NCBI GenBank assembly: GCA_963521185.1
Contig: CAUQTV010000005.1
Coordinates: 186,001-250,000 of the forward strand
Length of the DNA: 64,000 nucleotides
Reading direction: 5' to 3'
Source of the DNA: Enterobacter_D sp963521185
GTDB taxonomy: Bacteria; Pseudomonadota; Gammaproteobacteria; Enterobacterales; Enterobacteriaceae
How positions within the stretch are numbered: the stretch's first letter is position 1; each line of letters opens with the position of its first letter. The translations under genes were made by a program, and so were the position numbers. The notes under the pieces were generated by a model. It ran no database searches. It saw nothing but the letters and a program-made list of their open reading frames with translations, and was not told the DNA's origin. Shown here piece after piece: positions 50,754-58,950 of this stretch.

Positions 50754-51500
50754 ATGGATGTCATCAATCTGTTTCGTGATAAGCGGCTGAACAAAACTGA
50801 GATCATCGTCTTGCGTTTTATTCAGGATCACACCGAAACCTGTCTTAAAGAGGGTATTCGGGCTGTAGCGAGGCTCTGTTTTAGCAACCCGTCATCACTG
50901 GTCAGGCTGGCTAAAAAACTGGGATTTAGCGGGTGGCTGGAGCTGGTTTATTTTATCAAATTCAACATTACCCAACCCCGCCTTGATGTGACTAATGACC
51001 GTGATTTCATGCAGTTACATTCGCAGGAAAGTACAGACCAACTGTTCAATCATCTCAGCAATCACAAGTTACTCATCCACGGAAGCGGCTTTTCTCAGCT
51101 TATCGCACAGTATATTTACAATAAGTGCCTGGTCACGGGTGTCAATGCCAGCCTGTCGCTCTGGCCGGACTATGAAATCCTTGAGCAAAAAACCGCAGCA
51201 AAGTTTGACGTCATCTGGATTATTTCTAAATCCGGACGCAGCTCATCAGCCCTGAAGTGGGTTAACGCTATTGAGAATAAAAATATCGATCTGATCTGTT
51301 TTACGGGCGACTATCAAAGCCCACTGGCCCAGGCCGCCACAACGCCGATCATCATTCACGACCCACAAAAATACGATGATGATATTTACTGGTCTAATCC
51401 TTTCTTCGGCTACTGTATTCTCGGCTTTGAGCATTTACTTAAGCTATGGTTTATTCAAACATCAGCCGCTAAAAACCTGTCGCGCAGTGCGGAAAAATGA
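50754..51500 (+). CDS. MurR/RpiR family transcriptional regulator (HTH + SIS)
   Basis: This is a 248-residue RpiR-type regulator. The N-terminal HTH (about residues 1-75: MDVINLFRDKRLNKTEIIVL...CFSNPSSLVRLAKKLGFSG) is followed by a sugar-isomerase (SIS) effector domain (about 95-230: LLIHGSGFSQLIAQYIYNKC, VIWIISKSGRSSSAL). SIS domains bind phosphosugars, so the inducer is probably the phosphorylated disaccharide or a hydrolysis product from the neighbouring PTS/GH4 genes. A strong GGAGG precedes the ATG. It is convergent with the PHP gene and overlaps it by 46 bases. The region is visibly AT-richer than the flanking backbone genes. No gene symbol can be assigned. Confidence 0.88.
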   Translation: MDVINLFRDKRLNKTEIIVLRFIQDHTETCLKEGIRAVARLCFSNPSSLVRLAKKLGFSGWLELVYFIKFNITQPRLDVTNDRDFMQLHSQESTDQLFNHLSNHKLLIHGSGFSQLIAQYIYNKCLVTGVNASLSLWPDYEILEQKTAAKFDVIWIISKSGRSSSALKWVNAIENKNIDLICFTGDYQSPLAQAATTPIIIHDPQKYDDDIYWSNPFFGYCILGFEHLLKLWFIQTSAAKNLSRSAEK

Positions 51501-52819
51501 AATTCGGTTGCCGGTTTTAATGCGCAGAAGACGGGATTTGCGAAGAAAACTGTTTTTTGCCCAAGCTTCGCTTCCAGCCGATAAAATTGCCCCGGCTTAA
51601 GATTCACGCTCGCAGTAAAATGGTTCGAGGTATCGGACGCCACACACTCGCCATTGCCGATAAGCCGCCAGGTAAGCGCCTGACCTGCGCTTTCCCCATT
51701 AAAAGTTACCTCACCGCACACTTCATCGCCGGGCAAAATAGTCATCTCGTTGTGACGCAGCATCAGACTAACATTCACCCCATTGCCAATCACCGTATGA
51801 CCACGCCTTAAGCCGGTAAGAAGATTTTCCAGGCTAAGCCCGTGGCAATAGATTGAGGTGGTGGGTAGCCCAAGTGGATAGACACCCGCAGCATTTGCTT
51901 TGTGCGCATCGCTGCCCCCGACCGCCGTCAACCGATGCCCGTGCCGCCAGAGGAAATCAAAAAAACGTATCGCCTTTTCATTATCAACGGGTTCATCAGC
52001 AAGGTGCGGTGCGTTAATCACCTCCAGTAAATGGACTGCTCGCAGGTCAAACTCATGGCGCAATGACATGCCTGAGGAGAAAGGATGATTGAGGGTAATC
52101 AGCGCACCGTTGCTGGCAAGATCGTGATGAAGCGCAGTCAGCACGGAAGATTTATCCACATCACCAGAAAAATAATCAGTGTAATCAATAAGGTGCTTTA
52201 AACCTGACACATTATAATGAATGTCGTTATCAAAAGTTAACTCCGTTGCCGGGATCACCAGCGCACCTCCCTTTGGAAAGCGCGTAGTCACTACAGAGTG
52301 GTCGGTCAGTGCCAGAAAATCGAGTTCTTTCGCCTGCGCGCAGGCATGGATATGCGACAGCGTAACCCGTCCATCGGAATACTCACTGTGCGCATGTAAA
52401 TCGCCCCGGTACCATCGGCTTTCCCCGTTAACACACGCGCTCCACTCCTGTCCCAGTACAGGGCAGAAATCCGTATCTGTCTTCTCTGATACCGGATCGC
52501 AAAGCTGCACATGATAGCCTGCGTGTCCTTCAATGGGGGCGGGCCTCAGCAGCGTAAACGTCCATTCACCTTCACACATTTCCCCTGGCAGCGTGTTGTT
52601 AGAGCCGCAGCAAAACGCTTCGCGGATCTGATAATGCTGAATACGGGTTTTCCAGGTTAACAGCGCTCTGAGGCGCTGGTGAGGATCTTTGACCAGCAGG
52701 AAAAAGTGCTCGAACGGACCGGCCTCCAGGGTGATATCAATCCCTCGTTTGCCATACACAGGGATGCGTGTCGTAAACAGTTCATACTCCGCCACACCAA
52801 ATTTATGTTGTATATGCAT
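51455..52819 (-). CDS. PHP-domain metal-dependent phosphoesterase (CehA/McbA-like)
   Basis: The protein has 454 residues with a complete PHP active site in the middle: H142 and H144 (GDLHAHSEYSDG), D149, D173-H174 (LALTDHS), E193, H245 (LNHPFS), D304 and H306 (GGSDAHK). This is the CehA/McbA type of metallophosphoesterase or hydrolase. The N-terminal 130 residues form a beta-rich domain and the C-terminal 90 residues another, both without recognised family. No signal peptide is seen. It is the last gene of the GH4-PTS-PHP operon; its ATG overlaps the PTS stop by one base (TGATG). A role in dephosphorylating or trimming the imported sugar phosphate is inference only. Confidence 0.85.
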   Translation of the reverse strand: MHIQHKFGVAEYELFTTRIPVYGKRGIDITLEAGPFEHFFLLVKDPHQRLRALLTWKTRIQHYQIREAFCCGSNNTLPGEMCEGEWTFTLLRPAPIEGHAGYHVQLCDPVSEKTDTDFCPVLGQEWSACVNGESRWYRGDLHAHSEYSDGRVTLSHIHACAQAKELDFLALTDHSVVTTRFPKGGALVIPATELTFDNDIHYNVSGLKHLIDYTDYFSGDVDKSSVLTALHHDLASNGALITLNHPFSSGMSLRHEFDLRAVHLLEVINAPHLADEPVDNEKAIRFFDFLWRHGHRLTAVGGSDAHKANAAGVYPLGLPTTSIYCHGLSLENLLTGLRRGHTVIGNGVNVSLMLRHNEMTILPGDEVCGEVTFNGESAGQALTWRLIGNGECVASDTSNHFTASVNLKPGQFYRLEAKLGQKTVFFANPVFCALKPATEFHFSALRDRFLAADV

Positions 52820-54441
52820 CAGGACATCCCCAACTGTTCCCGGACATCAACGGCGATACTGCACACATCCGGCCCGTATACAATTTGCACCCCGTTTTTG
52901 CCGATGCGTACAATGCCCATCGCTTTAAGGTGTTTCTTCCAGTGGGCATCAGCCGCCATTAAATCTGCGTCCACCAGAATGATGCGCAAACGCGAAATGC
53001 AATTATCAACTTCTACGATGTTTTCACGTCCACCGAGTGCCGCGATGATGCCATCCGAGAGCGTCTCCCCTTCGGTATCGCCTTTCACTTTTTCGTTATA
53101 ATCCTGTTTGGTGTACAAACGGATCTCATCTTCTTCGCTAACCTCTTCTCGCCCTGGCGTTTTAATATTAAAACGCACGATTAACGTTCTGAACAAACAG
53201 TAAGAGACAATAAAAAACAGCGGGAATAACCACAGGAACGGCCAGATATTTAGCTTTTCAGGCCGCAGGATGAAGGGGATCCAGTCTTTAATATTGCCCT
53301 GATAAATGGACACCTGGCAGAATTCAGAGAGCACTTCGCCAATTGCCGCCAGCGGTGCGAACACCAAAAAGTAAAGCCATGGCGCAATAAACAAAAAGGT
53401 AAAAAGAATAGGTTCCGTAATACCAAACATGACCGTGGAAACCACCACAGAGATCAGTAACGCCGCGACTTTTTTCTTATTTTCCGGACGCGTAGTGTGA
53501 TACATCGCCAGCGCAATACCGGGGTAAATGGCGAAGTTGATTATGGCGTTACCGCCCATAAATGCCCGCACCAGTAGCTTGCCGGATTCGGATGAGGCAA
53601 GCTGCGCCATCTGAATGGCTGAGGTACCCGAAACGATGACGCCATCAACCACGGCCGTACCGCCAAGCTGCGTCCAGCGGATAGGTAGTGAAAGTAACGG
53701 ATGCATACCAAAAGGGATCAATATCTCGTTAGCGGCACGATAAACAAATGTTCCCAGCAATCCCGCAGAGTGGACGAAACCCGCAAAATTGCTTAGCAGA
53801 CCGCCAATAAACGGCCAGAAGAGGTAAAAAAAAATGCCTGTAACGCCCCCGGCCAGCAGAGATAAAATAGGTACAGTACGGGTGCCGGAGAAAAAAGCCA
53901 GTGCCATGGGTAGTTTAGTATTGTAGAACCGCGCATGAACAGACGCGATACTAAAGCCAATTGCCAGCCCGCCAAACACACCGGTTCGGTAGGTGAAATA
54001 ACCCAGCTCAGTGGTAAATAACGCTGAAGCCTTAGTCGCTTCTATTGATGACATTCCCTGACTGATAAAGCTATTAATCGACGTGCTGTCCGGACTAAAT
54101 CCATGGATTTTTAGCAGAATCGAAAGCGTAGTGAGCATTGAAAGATAAGCGACCATCGCCGAGAATGCCGCCCATCCCCGTTCTTTTTTGGCAAGTGAAA
54201 ATGCCACGCCTACGGCATATAAAATGCCGAGGTTTTTAAATATGACATCCCCCAGCCCTTTCATCACCGTAAAAGCGTTAAAGAAGATGGAATGAGAATA
54301 ACGACTCCATTCTATTCCGAGTGATTTCACGGTGACTTCGGATGTGAGCGCGCCACCAATACCCAATAACAGGCCGCCAATCGCCACTAACGAGATGGGC
54401 ACCAGCATGGATTTACCATAAGTCTGAAGTTTTTCTTTCAT
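52819..54441 (-). CDS. PTS glucose/alpha-glucoside-type EIIBC
   Basis: This sugar permease of the PEP phosphotransferase system has 540 residues. The EIIC domain (about 1-410) has some ten membrane segments. The EIIB domain (about 445-540) has the phosphocysteine Cys481 in NCISRLR. The substrate loop reads IPFGMHPLLSLPIRWTQLGG where glucose enzymes have a GLHHxW motif; the QLGG tail recalls alpha-glucoside permeases such as GlvC/AglA. No EIIA is encoded here, so it should use the glucose EIIA (Crr), as these permeases usually do. I chose the ATG at 54441 because AGGGA lies upstream; a start 14 codons earlier overlaps the GH4 gene. It lies 32 bases after the GH4 stop. Confidence 0.88.
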   Translation of the reverse strand: MKEKLQTYGKSMLVPISLVAIGGLLLGIGGALTSEVTVKSLGIEWSRYSHSIFFNAFTVMKGLGDVIFKNLGILYAVGVAFSLAKKERGWAAFSAMVAYLSMLTTLSILLKIHGFSPDSTSINSFISQGMSSIEATKASALFTTELGYFTYRTGVFGGLAIGFSIASVHARFYNTKLPMALAFFSGTRTVPILSLLAGGVTGIFFYLFWPFIGGLLSNFAGFVHSAGLLGTFVYRAANEILIPFGMHPLLSLPIRWTQLGGTAVVDGVIVSGTSAIQMAQLASSESGKLLVRAFMGGNAIINFAIYPGIALAMYHTTRPENKKKVAALLISVVVSTVMFGITEPILFTFLFIAPWLYFLVFAPLAAIGEVLSEFCQVSIYQGNIKDWIPFILRPEKLNIWPFLWLFPLFFIVSYCLFRTLIVRFNIKTPGREEVSEEDEIRLYTKQDYNEKVKGDTEGETLSDGIIAALGGRENIVEVDNCISRLRIILVDADLMAADAHWKKHLKAMGIVRIGKNGVQIVYGPDVCSIAVDVREQLGMS

Positions 54442-54473
54442 ACGCTTCCCTGAGTCTCGATGGATAAAAATCC

Positions 54474-55853
54474 TTATCGCCACTGTGTTAACTGTGTCTC
54501 GCTGAGATAAGCGGTGACCAGTTTTTCCGCCAGCGTCCAGGAGCCTACGAGCGGATGCGCCATCAGCGCCCGTACTGCCATCTTCCTGTCCTGCGTCAAA
54601 ATCGCTTTAACCGCCAGACGCTCATACTCTTTTACACTGGCAATCATATTCTTTTGCGCATCGGGAACATGTATCGGCGTCACAGGCTTCAGGCCCTCTT
54701 TGCTAAGATCGCAGCTAATTTCAATAACATCATCCGGACGCAAAAAGTCGAGGGTGCCGTTATTTAAAATGGAGACCACTATGCGCTTAATAATTTTACT
54801 GTTGACGGCTTCAAGAATATCCAATGCCACACCGGCGTAACCCCCGGTGTCGGGCTGTTCGATAAATTGTTGTAGCGTTAGCGGTTGCCGGGTGTTGAAT
54901 TTTTCCTGATTTGATTCGCTCTGCATATAGCTGTTTTCACGGCGCAGATAGTGTTGCATCCAGATATTAAACGCTTTCTCAGGATCATTGATGACATCAA
55001 CGTCTAAAAGTGCCTCACGCATTTCACTATTGATACGCGCGATCTGTTCACCGCGCGTTTCCCCCGCATTCAAAATAGCGCCCAGCGCTTCTTCTTTGTA
55101 GTAGTAATAATAGAGATATTCATTCAGTAGCTGCTTATCGCACAGATCAACCAGCGCTGGAGAAAAATACTGCATTGATGTTTTACTATAGAGGTCAGGA
55201 TGGTGAATAAGCGTATCAGTGACATCCTCACCGCGCACGGTGAAATGCGTAAACCATGAGAAATGGTTCAGACCATAGCACTCAACATTGAGGTCTTCCT
55301 CTTTACATTGTAGTATCCCAGGCAGTTCTCGAATCAGCTCCGAAGGCGCATCACAAATACCGTACACGCGACGGCTGAACCCCGATTTTATGATCGCTTC
55401 GGTCACCAGGCCTGACGGATTCGTAAAATTAAACAGGATAGCGTCTGGTACGGCATGTTGTTCAATCAGGCGGCAGTAATCAAGAATCGCTGGAATTGAC
55501 CGCATTGCCATGGCAAACCCACCCGCGCCGGTCGTTTCCTGCCCGAGCGTATTATGTCGCAACGCGATACGCTCATCGTGAATTCGGCTTTCATCCCCAC
55601 CAACGCGTAGTGTAGTAATAATATAATTTGCGTCTTTTAATGCAGTTACGGGATCGGTCGATAATGAAAATTGAATATCAGGCCTGATCTTATTGAATAT
55701 CACTTTTGAGATTTCACCGAATAACGAGAGATTCACTTCAGAAGAGTCAAGAAAAGTCACTTCGGTTAACCCAACGCGGTGCGCATTATACGCTAAGGAT
55801 TTCGCTAAAAATGGAGAGCGCACGCCGCCGCCACCTAATACAGTTAATTTCAT
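54474..55853 (-). CDS. GH4 family 6-phospho-glycosidase (NAD/Mn-dependent)
   Basis: GH4 enzymes cleave phosphorylated disaccharides by an NAD+- and metal-dependent redox mechanism. The 459 residues have an N-terminal Rossmann motif (VLGGGGVRSP, 5-14), TNPSG (144-148), the metal Cys167 in GICDAP and His197 in GLNHFSW. The four-residue signature after Gly-Ile is CDAP. As I recall, 6-phospho-alpha-glucosidases read CDMP and 6-phospho-beta-glucosidases CNxP, so the anomer preference is uncertain, with a slight lean to alpha from the CD and from the PTS type. It is the first gene of the operon and divergent from the LacI-type gene across 204 bases. Confidence 0.88.
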   Translation of the reverse strand: MKLTVLGGGGVRSPFLAKSLAYNAHRVGLTEVTFLDSSEVNLSLFGEISKVIFNKIRPDIQFSLSTDPVTALKDANYIITTLRVGGDESRIHDERIALRHNTLGQETTGAGGFAMAMRSIPAILDYCRLIEQHAVPDAILFNFTNPSGLVTEAIIKSGFSRRVYGICDAPSELIRELPGILQCKEEDLNVECYGLNHFSWFTHFTVRGEDVTDTLIHHPDLYSKTSMQYFSPALVDLCDKQLLNEYLYYYYYKEEALGAILNAGETRGEQIARINSEMREALLDVDVINDPEKAFNIWMQHYLRRENSYMQSESNQEKFNTRQPLTLQQFIEQPDTGGYAGVALDILEAVNSKIIKRIVVSILNNGTLDFLRPDDVIEISCDLSKEGLKPVTPIHVPDAQKNMIASVKEYERLAVKAILTQDRKMAVRALMAHPLVGSWTLAEKLVTAYLSETQLTQWR

Positions 55854-56057
55854 ATATTATTCCAGAATTAATAAATATTCCCTGAGTGCTCTCGTTATAA
55901 CAACTCAGTTCATTGAAAGGAACGGGTTACTGAAAATAGGTACAAACAACCATAGAATGCGTACCTGTTTCGCAAAAAAGCCACCTGCCAGAGGTTGGCA
56001 TGAGCGGCATCCCGCTAAAAATATGTTAATCTCCAGAAAGTTATCCAGGAGACGGAC

Positions 56058-57077
56058 ATGAACGCAAAGGCAGCGCGGCCCACGATAAGCGATGTCGCCA
56101 AAGCAGCGAAAACGGGTAAAACCAGCATTTCACGCTATCTCAACGGTGAGCAAAATCTGCTCTCCGACGATCTGCGCCTGCGCATCGAACAGGCCATTGC
56201 CGAACTGGATTACCGCCCAAGCCTGATGGCACGCGGTCTTAAGCGCGGTCGCACCCGCCTGATCGGCCTGATCATTGCCGACATTACCAATCCTTACTCC
56301 GTCAACGTGTTAAGCGGAATCGAAGCCGCCTGCCGCGAAAAAGGCTTTACGCCGCTGGTGTGTAACACGAATAACGCGCTGGACCAGGAGCAGCACTATC
56401 TCGACCTGCTGCGCAGCTATCAGGTGGAAGGCATTGTGGTTAACGCCGTGGGGATGCGCGAAGAGGCGCTCAACCGCCTGCAACAGTCGGCGCTGCCGAT
56501 GGTGCTGATTGACCGCAAAATCCCGGACTTCGCCTGCGACGTGGTCGGGCTGGATAACACTCAGGCCGCCACCACCGCCACCGAGCATTTAGTGGAGCAG
56601 GGCTTTGAAGCATTGCTGTTTCTCAGCGAACCGCTCGGCACGGTCAATACCCGCCGCGAACGTCTGAGCGCCTTTCACGCCACGCTCGCTCGCTACCCCG
56701 GCGTGCTGGCGGAAAACGTGGAAATCCCGCTGCACGAAGCCGATCAGATGGACAACGCGCTGCGTCAGTTTCACACCCGCCACCGGGGCATGCGTAAAGC
56801 GGTTATCTCTGCCAATGGCGCACTAACCTTGCAGGTTGCCCGCTCGCTCAAACGCATCGGGCTGCACTGGGGCAGCGATATTGGCCTGCTCGGTTTTGAC
56901 GAACTGGAGTGGGCAGAGCTGGCAGGCGTCGGCATCACCACCCTGAAACAACCCACCTGGCAAATTGGCTTTGCCGCCGTCGAACAGGTGGTTCGCCGCA
57001 TTGACGGCACCGACGATACCGTGCGCGAGCAGGTCTTTTCCGGTGAACTGATCGTGCGAGGATCAACCGCCCGCTAA
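56058..57077 (+). CDS. ptxS: LacI-family repressor, PtxS-like (2-ketogluconate)
   Basis: This is a 339-residue LacI/GalR repressor. The N-terminal HTH (ARPTISDVAKAAKTGKTSISRYLNGE) and hinge (PSLMARGLKRGRT) are followed by a periplasmic-binding-type effector domain. AGGAGA precedes the ATG. The next genes encode kguE, kguK, kguT and kguD, the order found behind ptxS in Pseudomonas, where PtxS responds to 2-ketogluconate. A perfect 14-base palindrome of the PtxS type lies just before kguE. It is also divergent from the GH4 gene, so an effect on that operon cannot be excluded, but the palindrome and gene order favour kgu control. Confidence 0.82.
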   Translation: MNAKAARPTISDVAKAAKTGKTSISRYLNGEQNLLSDDLRLRIEQAIAELDYRPSLMARGLKRGRTRLIGLIIADITNPYSVNVLSGIEAACREKGFTPLVCNTNNALDQEQHYLDLLRSYQVEGIVVNAVGMREEALNRLQQSALPMVLIDRKIPDFACDVVGLDNTQAATTATEHLVEQGFEALLFLSEPLGTVNTRRERLSAFHATLARYPGVLAENVEIPLHEADQMDNALRQFHTRHRGMRKAVISANGALTLQVARSLKRIGLHWGSDIGLLGFDELEWAELAGVGITTLKQPTWQIGFAAVEQVVRRIDGTDDTVREQVFSGELIVRGSTAR

Positions 57078-57126
57078 CGCCCCCTTCGTGATGACGATCA
57101 TGCTTTCAGCACGACACACTTTCCTT

Positions 57127-57140
57127 TGGAACCGGTTCCA
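57127..57140. promoter_or_regulatory. PtxS-type operator before kguE
   Basis: Perfect palindrome TGGAACCGGTTCCA, 49 bases before the kguE start. The Pseudomonas PtxS operator is TGAAACCGGTTTCA, differing at one symmetric position. The CCGG centre is typical of LacI-family operators. Confidence 0.82.
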
Positions 57141-57189
57141 TCTAGCGTTAAGAGTAGCGATGACGCTGTTGTGAAGCCGGAGCACGAAG

Positions 57190-57939
57190 ATGCACAGAAA
57201 GATTATTGTGGTGACCGCCGCTTATGGTCGCGAGCGTATACAGGCGCTCGGCGGCCAGGCTGGCGTGCTGCCGTTTATCGCGCAGGCGGGTGCTGATGGG
57301 GTTGAAATCCGCCGTGAACTGTTCACGCCCGAGGCGCTAAACGACCTGCCCGCGCTGGCGGCCGCGATTGATGCCTGGGATCTGCTGGCCTGTTATTCCG
57401 CTCCCGAGCCGCTGTGCCTGCCAGACGGATCGCTCAATCCTCTTCTGCCTGCCCTGTTGCAGGAAGCGCGGACGCTGAACGCCCTGTGGCTGAAAGTCTC
57501 ACTCGGCCATTTCCAGCACAAATCTGCGCTCAACGCCCTGCGCAGCTGGCTGACGGACAGCGGAATGGCGCTGGTGGTTGAGAACGATCAAACCGACTGC
57601 GGTCAGCTCGCGCCGATGCAGCGTTTTAAAGCGGCCTGCCGGGTGATGAACCTGCCGGTGACGCTCACCTTTGATATGGGCAACTGGCTGTGGGTCGGTG
57701 ACTCCCCGGAAGAAGCCGCGCGTCATCTGGCCCCGGCGGTGAGCTATATTCACGTGAAAGCCGCTGTCGCTCACCATTTCCACTACCGCGCCGTCGCACC
57801 GGATCAGGCCGACGCACGCTGGACCGCGCTACTTAATCAGCTGCCCGCCGACGTGCCGCGCGGCATTGAGTTTCCGCTGGAAGGCCGCGATCTGACCGCC
57901 GTCACGCGCCGCTACGTCACTTTGTTACGCGAGGAGTAA
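57190..57939 (+). CDS. kguE: KguE-like TIM-barrel sugar isomerase/epimerase
   Basis: This 249-residue protein belongs to the xylose-isomerase-like TIM-barrel family. Metal and substrate residues are plausible at E (GADGVEIRRELF), E/D (LVVENDQTDCG), D (LTFDMGNWLWVG), H (SYIHVKA) and E (GIEFPLEG). It is the first gene of the kgu operon; in Pseudomonas kguE is named as a putative epimerase of 2-ketogluconate metabolism without a settled reaction. GGAG precedes the ATG. The stop lies 3 bases before kguK. Confidence 0.82.
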   Translation: MHRKIIVVTAAYGRERIQALGGQAGVLPFIAQAGADGVEIRRELFTPEALNDLPALAAAIDAWDLLACYSAPEPLCLPDGSLNPLLPALLQEARTLNALWLKVSLGHFQHKSALNALRSWLTDSGMALVVENDQTDCGQLAPMQRFKAACRVMNLPVTLTFDMGNWLWVGDSPEEAARHLAPAVSYIHVKAAVAHHFHYRAVAPDQADARWTALLNQLPADVPRGIEFPLEGRDLTAVTRRYVTLLREE

Positions 57940-57942
57940 GTC

Positions 57943-58884
57943 ATGTCCGATACGCTGGATGTCATCACCATCGGCGAAGCCATGGCGATGTTTGTGGCCA
58001 CCGGGACCGGCGATCTGGCCGACGCCGAACACTTTTTTAAACGCGTGGCAGGCGCTGAGCTTAACGTCGCCACCGGGCTTTCCCGTCTCGGACTCAGCGT
58101 TAGCTGGGTCAGCCGCGTCGGGGATGACAGCTTTGGCCGGTTCATTCTCAACGTGCTGAAAAAAGAGGGAATCGGTACGACGGGGGTGGCGCTCGACGGG
58201 CGCTTTGCCACCGGTTTTCAGCTCAAATCGAAAGCCGATGATGGAACCGATCCCATCGTGGAATACTTCCGCAAAAACTCTGCGGCCAGCCATCTTTCAC
58301 CGGACGATTTTGATGAAACGCTGTTCGCCCGCGCCCGCCATCTGCATTTGAGCGGCGTGGCGGCGGCGTTGTCGGCTGATTCTTACGCGTTGCTGGATCG
58401 CGCCGCAAGCGTGATGAAAGCGCGCGGAAAAACGATCTCGTTTGATCCGAACCTGCGCCCGGTGCTGTGGAAAAGCGAAGCGGAGATGATCGAAAAAATA
58501 AACCGTCTCGCCTTCCAGGCTGACTGGGTTCTGCCAGGGTTGAATGAGGGCCGGATCCTCACCGGTGAAAAAACGCCGGAGGGCATCGCTGATTTTTACC
58601 TCGCAGGCGGGGTGAAATCGGTGGTGATCAAAACCGGCCCGGACGGCGCGTGGTTTAAGTCCGCCGACGGCACACAGGGCGCGGTGCCTGCCATCCACGT
58701 TGAAAAGGTGGTGGACACGGTCGGCGCAGGCGATGGCTTTGCCGTCGGCGTGATCAGCGCCCTGCTGGAGGGCAAAACGCTGGAGCAGGCGGTGAAGCGC
58801 GGCACGCATATCGGCGCACTGGCCATTCAGGTGCAGGGCGATAGCGAGGGATTGCCCACCCGGGAACAGCTTGGGACCTGGTAA
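57943..58884 (+). CDS. kguK: 2-ketogluconate kinase (PfkB family)
   Basis: This PfkB sugar kinase has 313 residues. The N-terminal signature (VITIGEAMAMFVATGTGDLADAEHF) and the C-terminal signature VDTVGAGDGFAVGVISALLEG with the catalytic Asp are present. By sequence alone it could be called 2-dehydro-3-deoxygluconokinase; the kgu context (epimerase, transporter and reductase neighbours, PtxS-type operator) favours phosphorylation of 2-ketogluconate to 2-keto-6-phosphogluconate. The true kdgK of this strain is at 3.2 kb. GAGG precedes the ATG. It is tightly coupled to kguE. Confidence 0.82.
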   Translation: MSDTLDVITIGEAMAMFVATGTGDLADAEHFFKRVAGAELNVATGLSRLGLSVSWVSRVGDDSFGRFILNVLKKEGIGTTGVALDGRFATGFQLKSKADDGTDPIVEYFRKNSAASHLSPDDFDETLFARARHLHLSGVAAALSADSYALLDRAASVMKARGKTISFDPNLRPVLWKSEAEMIEKINRLAFQADWVLPGLNEGRILTGEKTPEGIADFYLAGGVKSVVIKTGPDGAWFKSADGTQGAVPAIHVEKVVDTVGAGDGFAVGVISALLEGKTLEQAVKRGTHIGALAIQVQGDSEGLPTREQLGTW

Positions 58885-58950
58885 ACCGTTTCTCTTACCC
58901 GAAGCGGAATAAATAAAAACATCTGTACCTTCTACATCTGAGGCAAGTCT

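Noticed and set aside
57943..58884. kguK considered as a second copy of kdgK
   Set aside because: It is a PfkB kinase too, but sequence is well apart from kdgK at 3.2 kb and the operon context is that of 2-ketogluconate.
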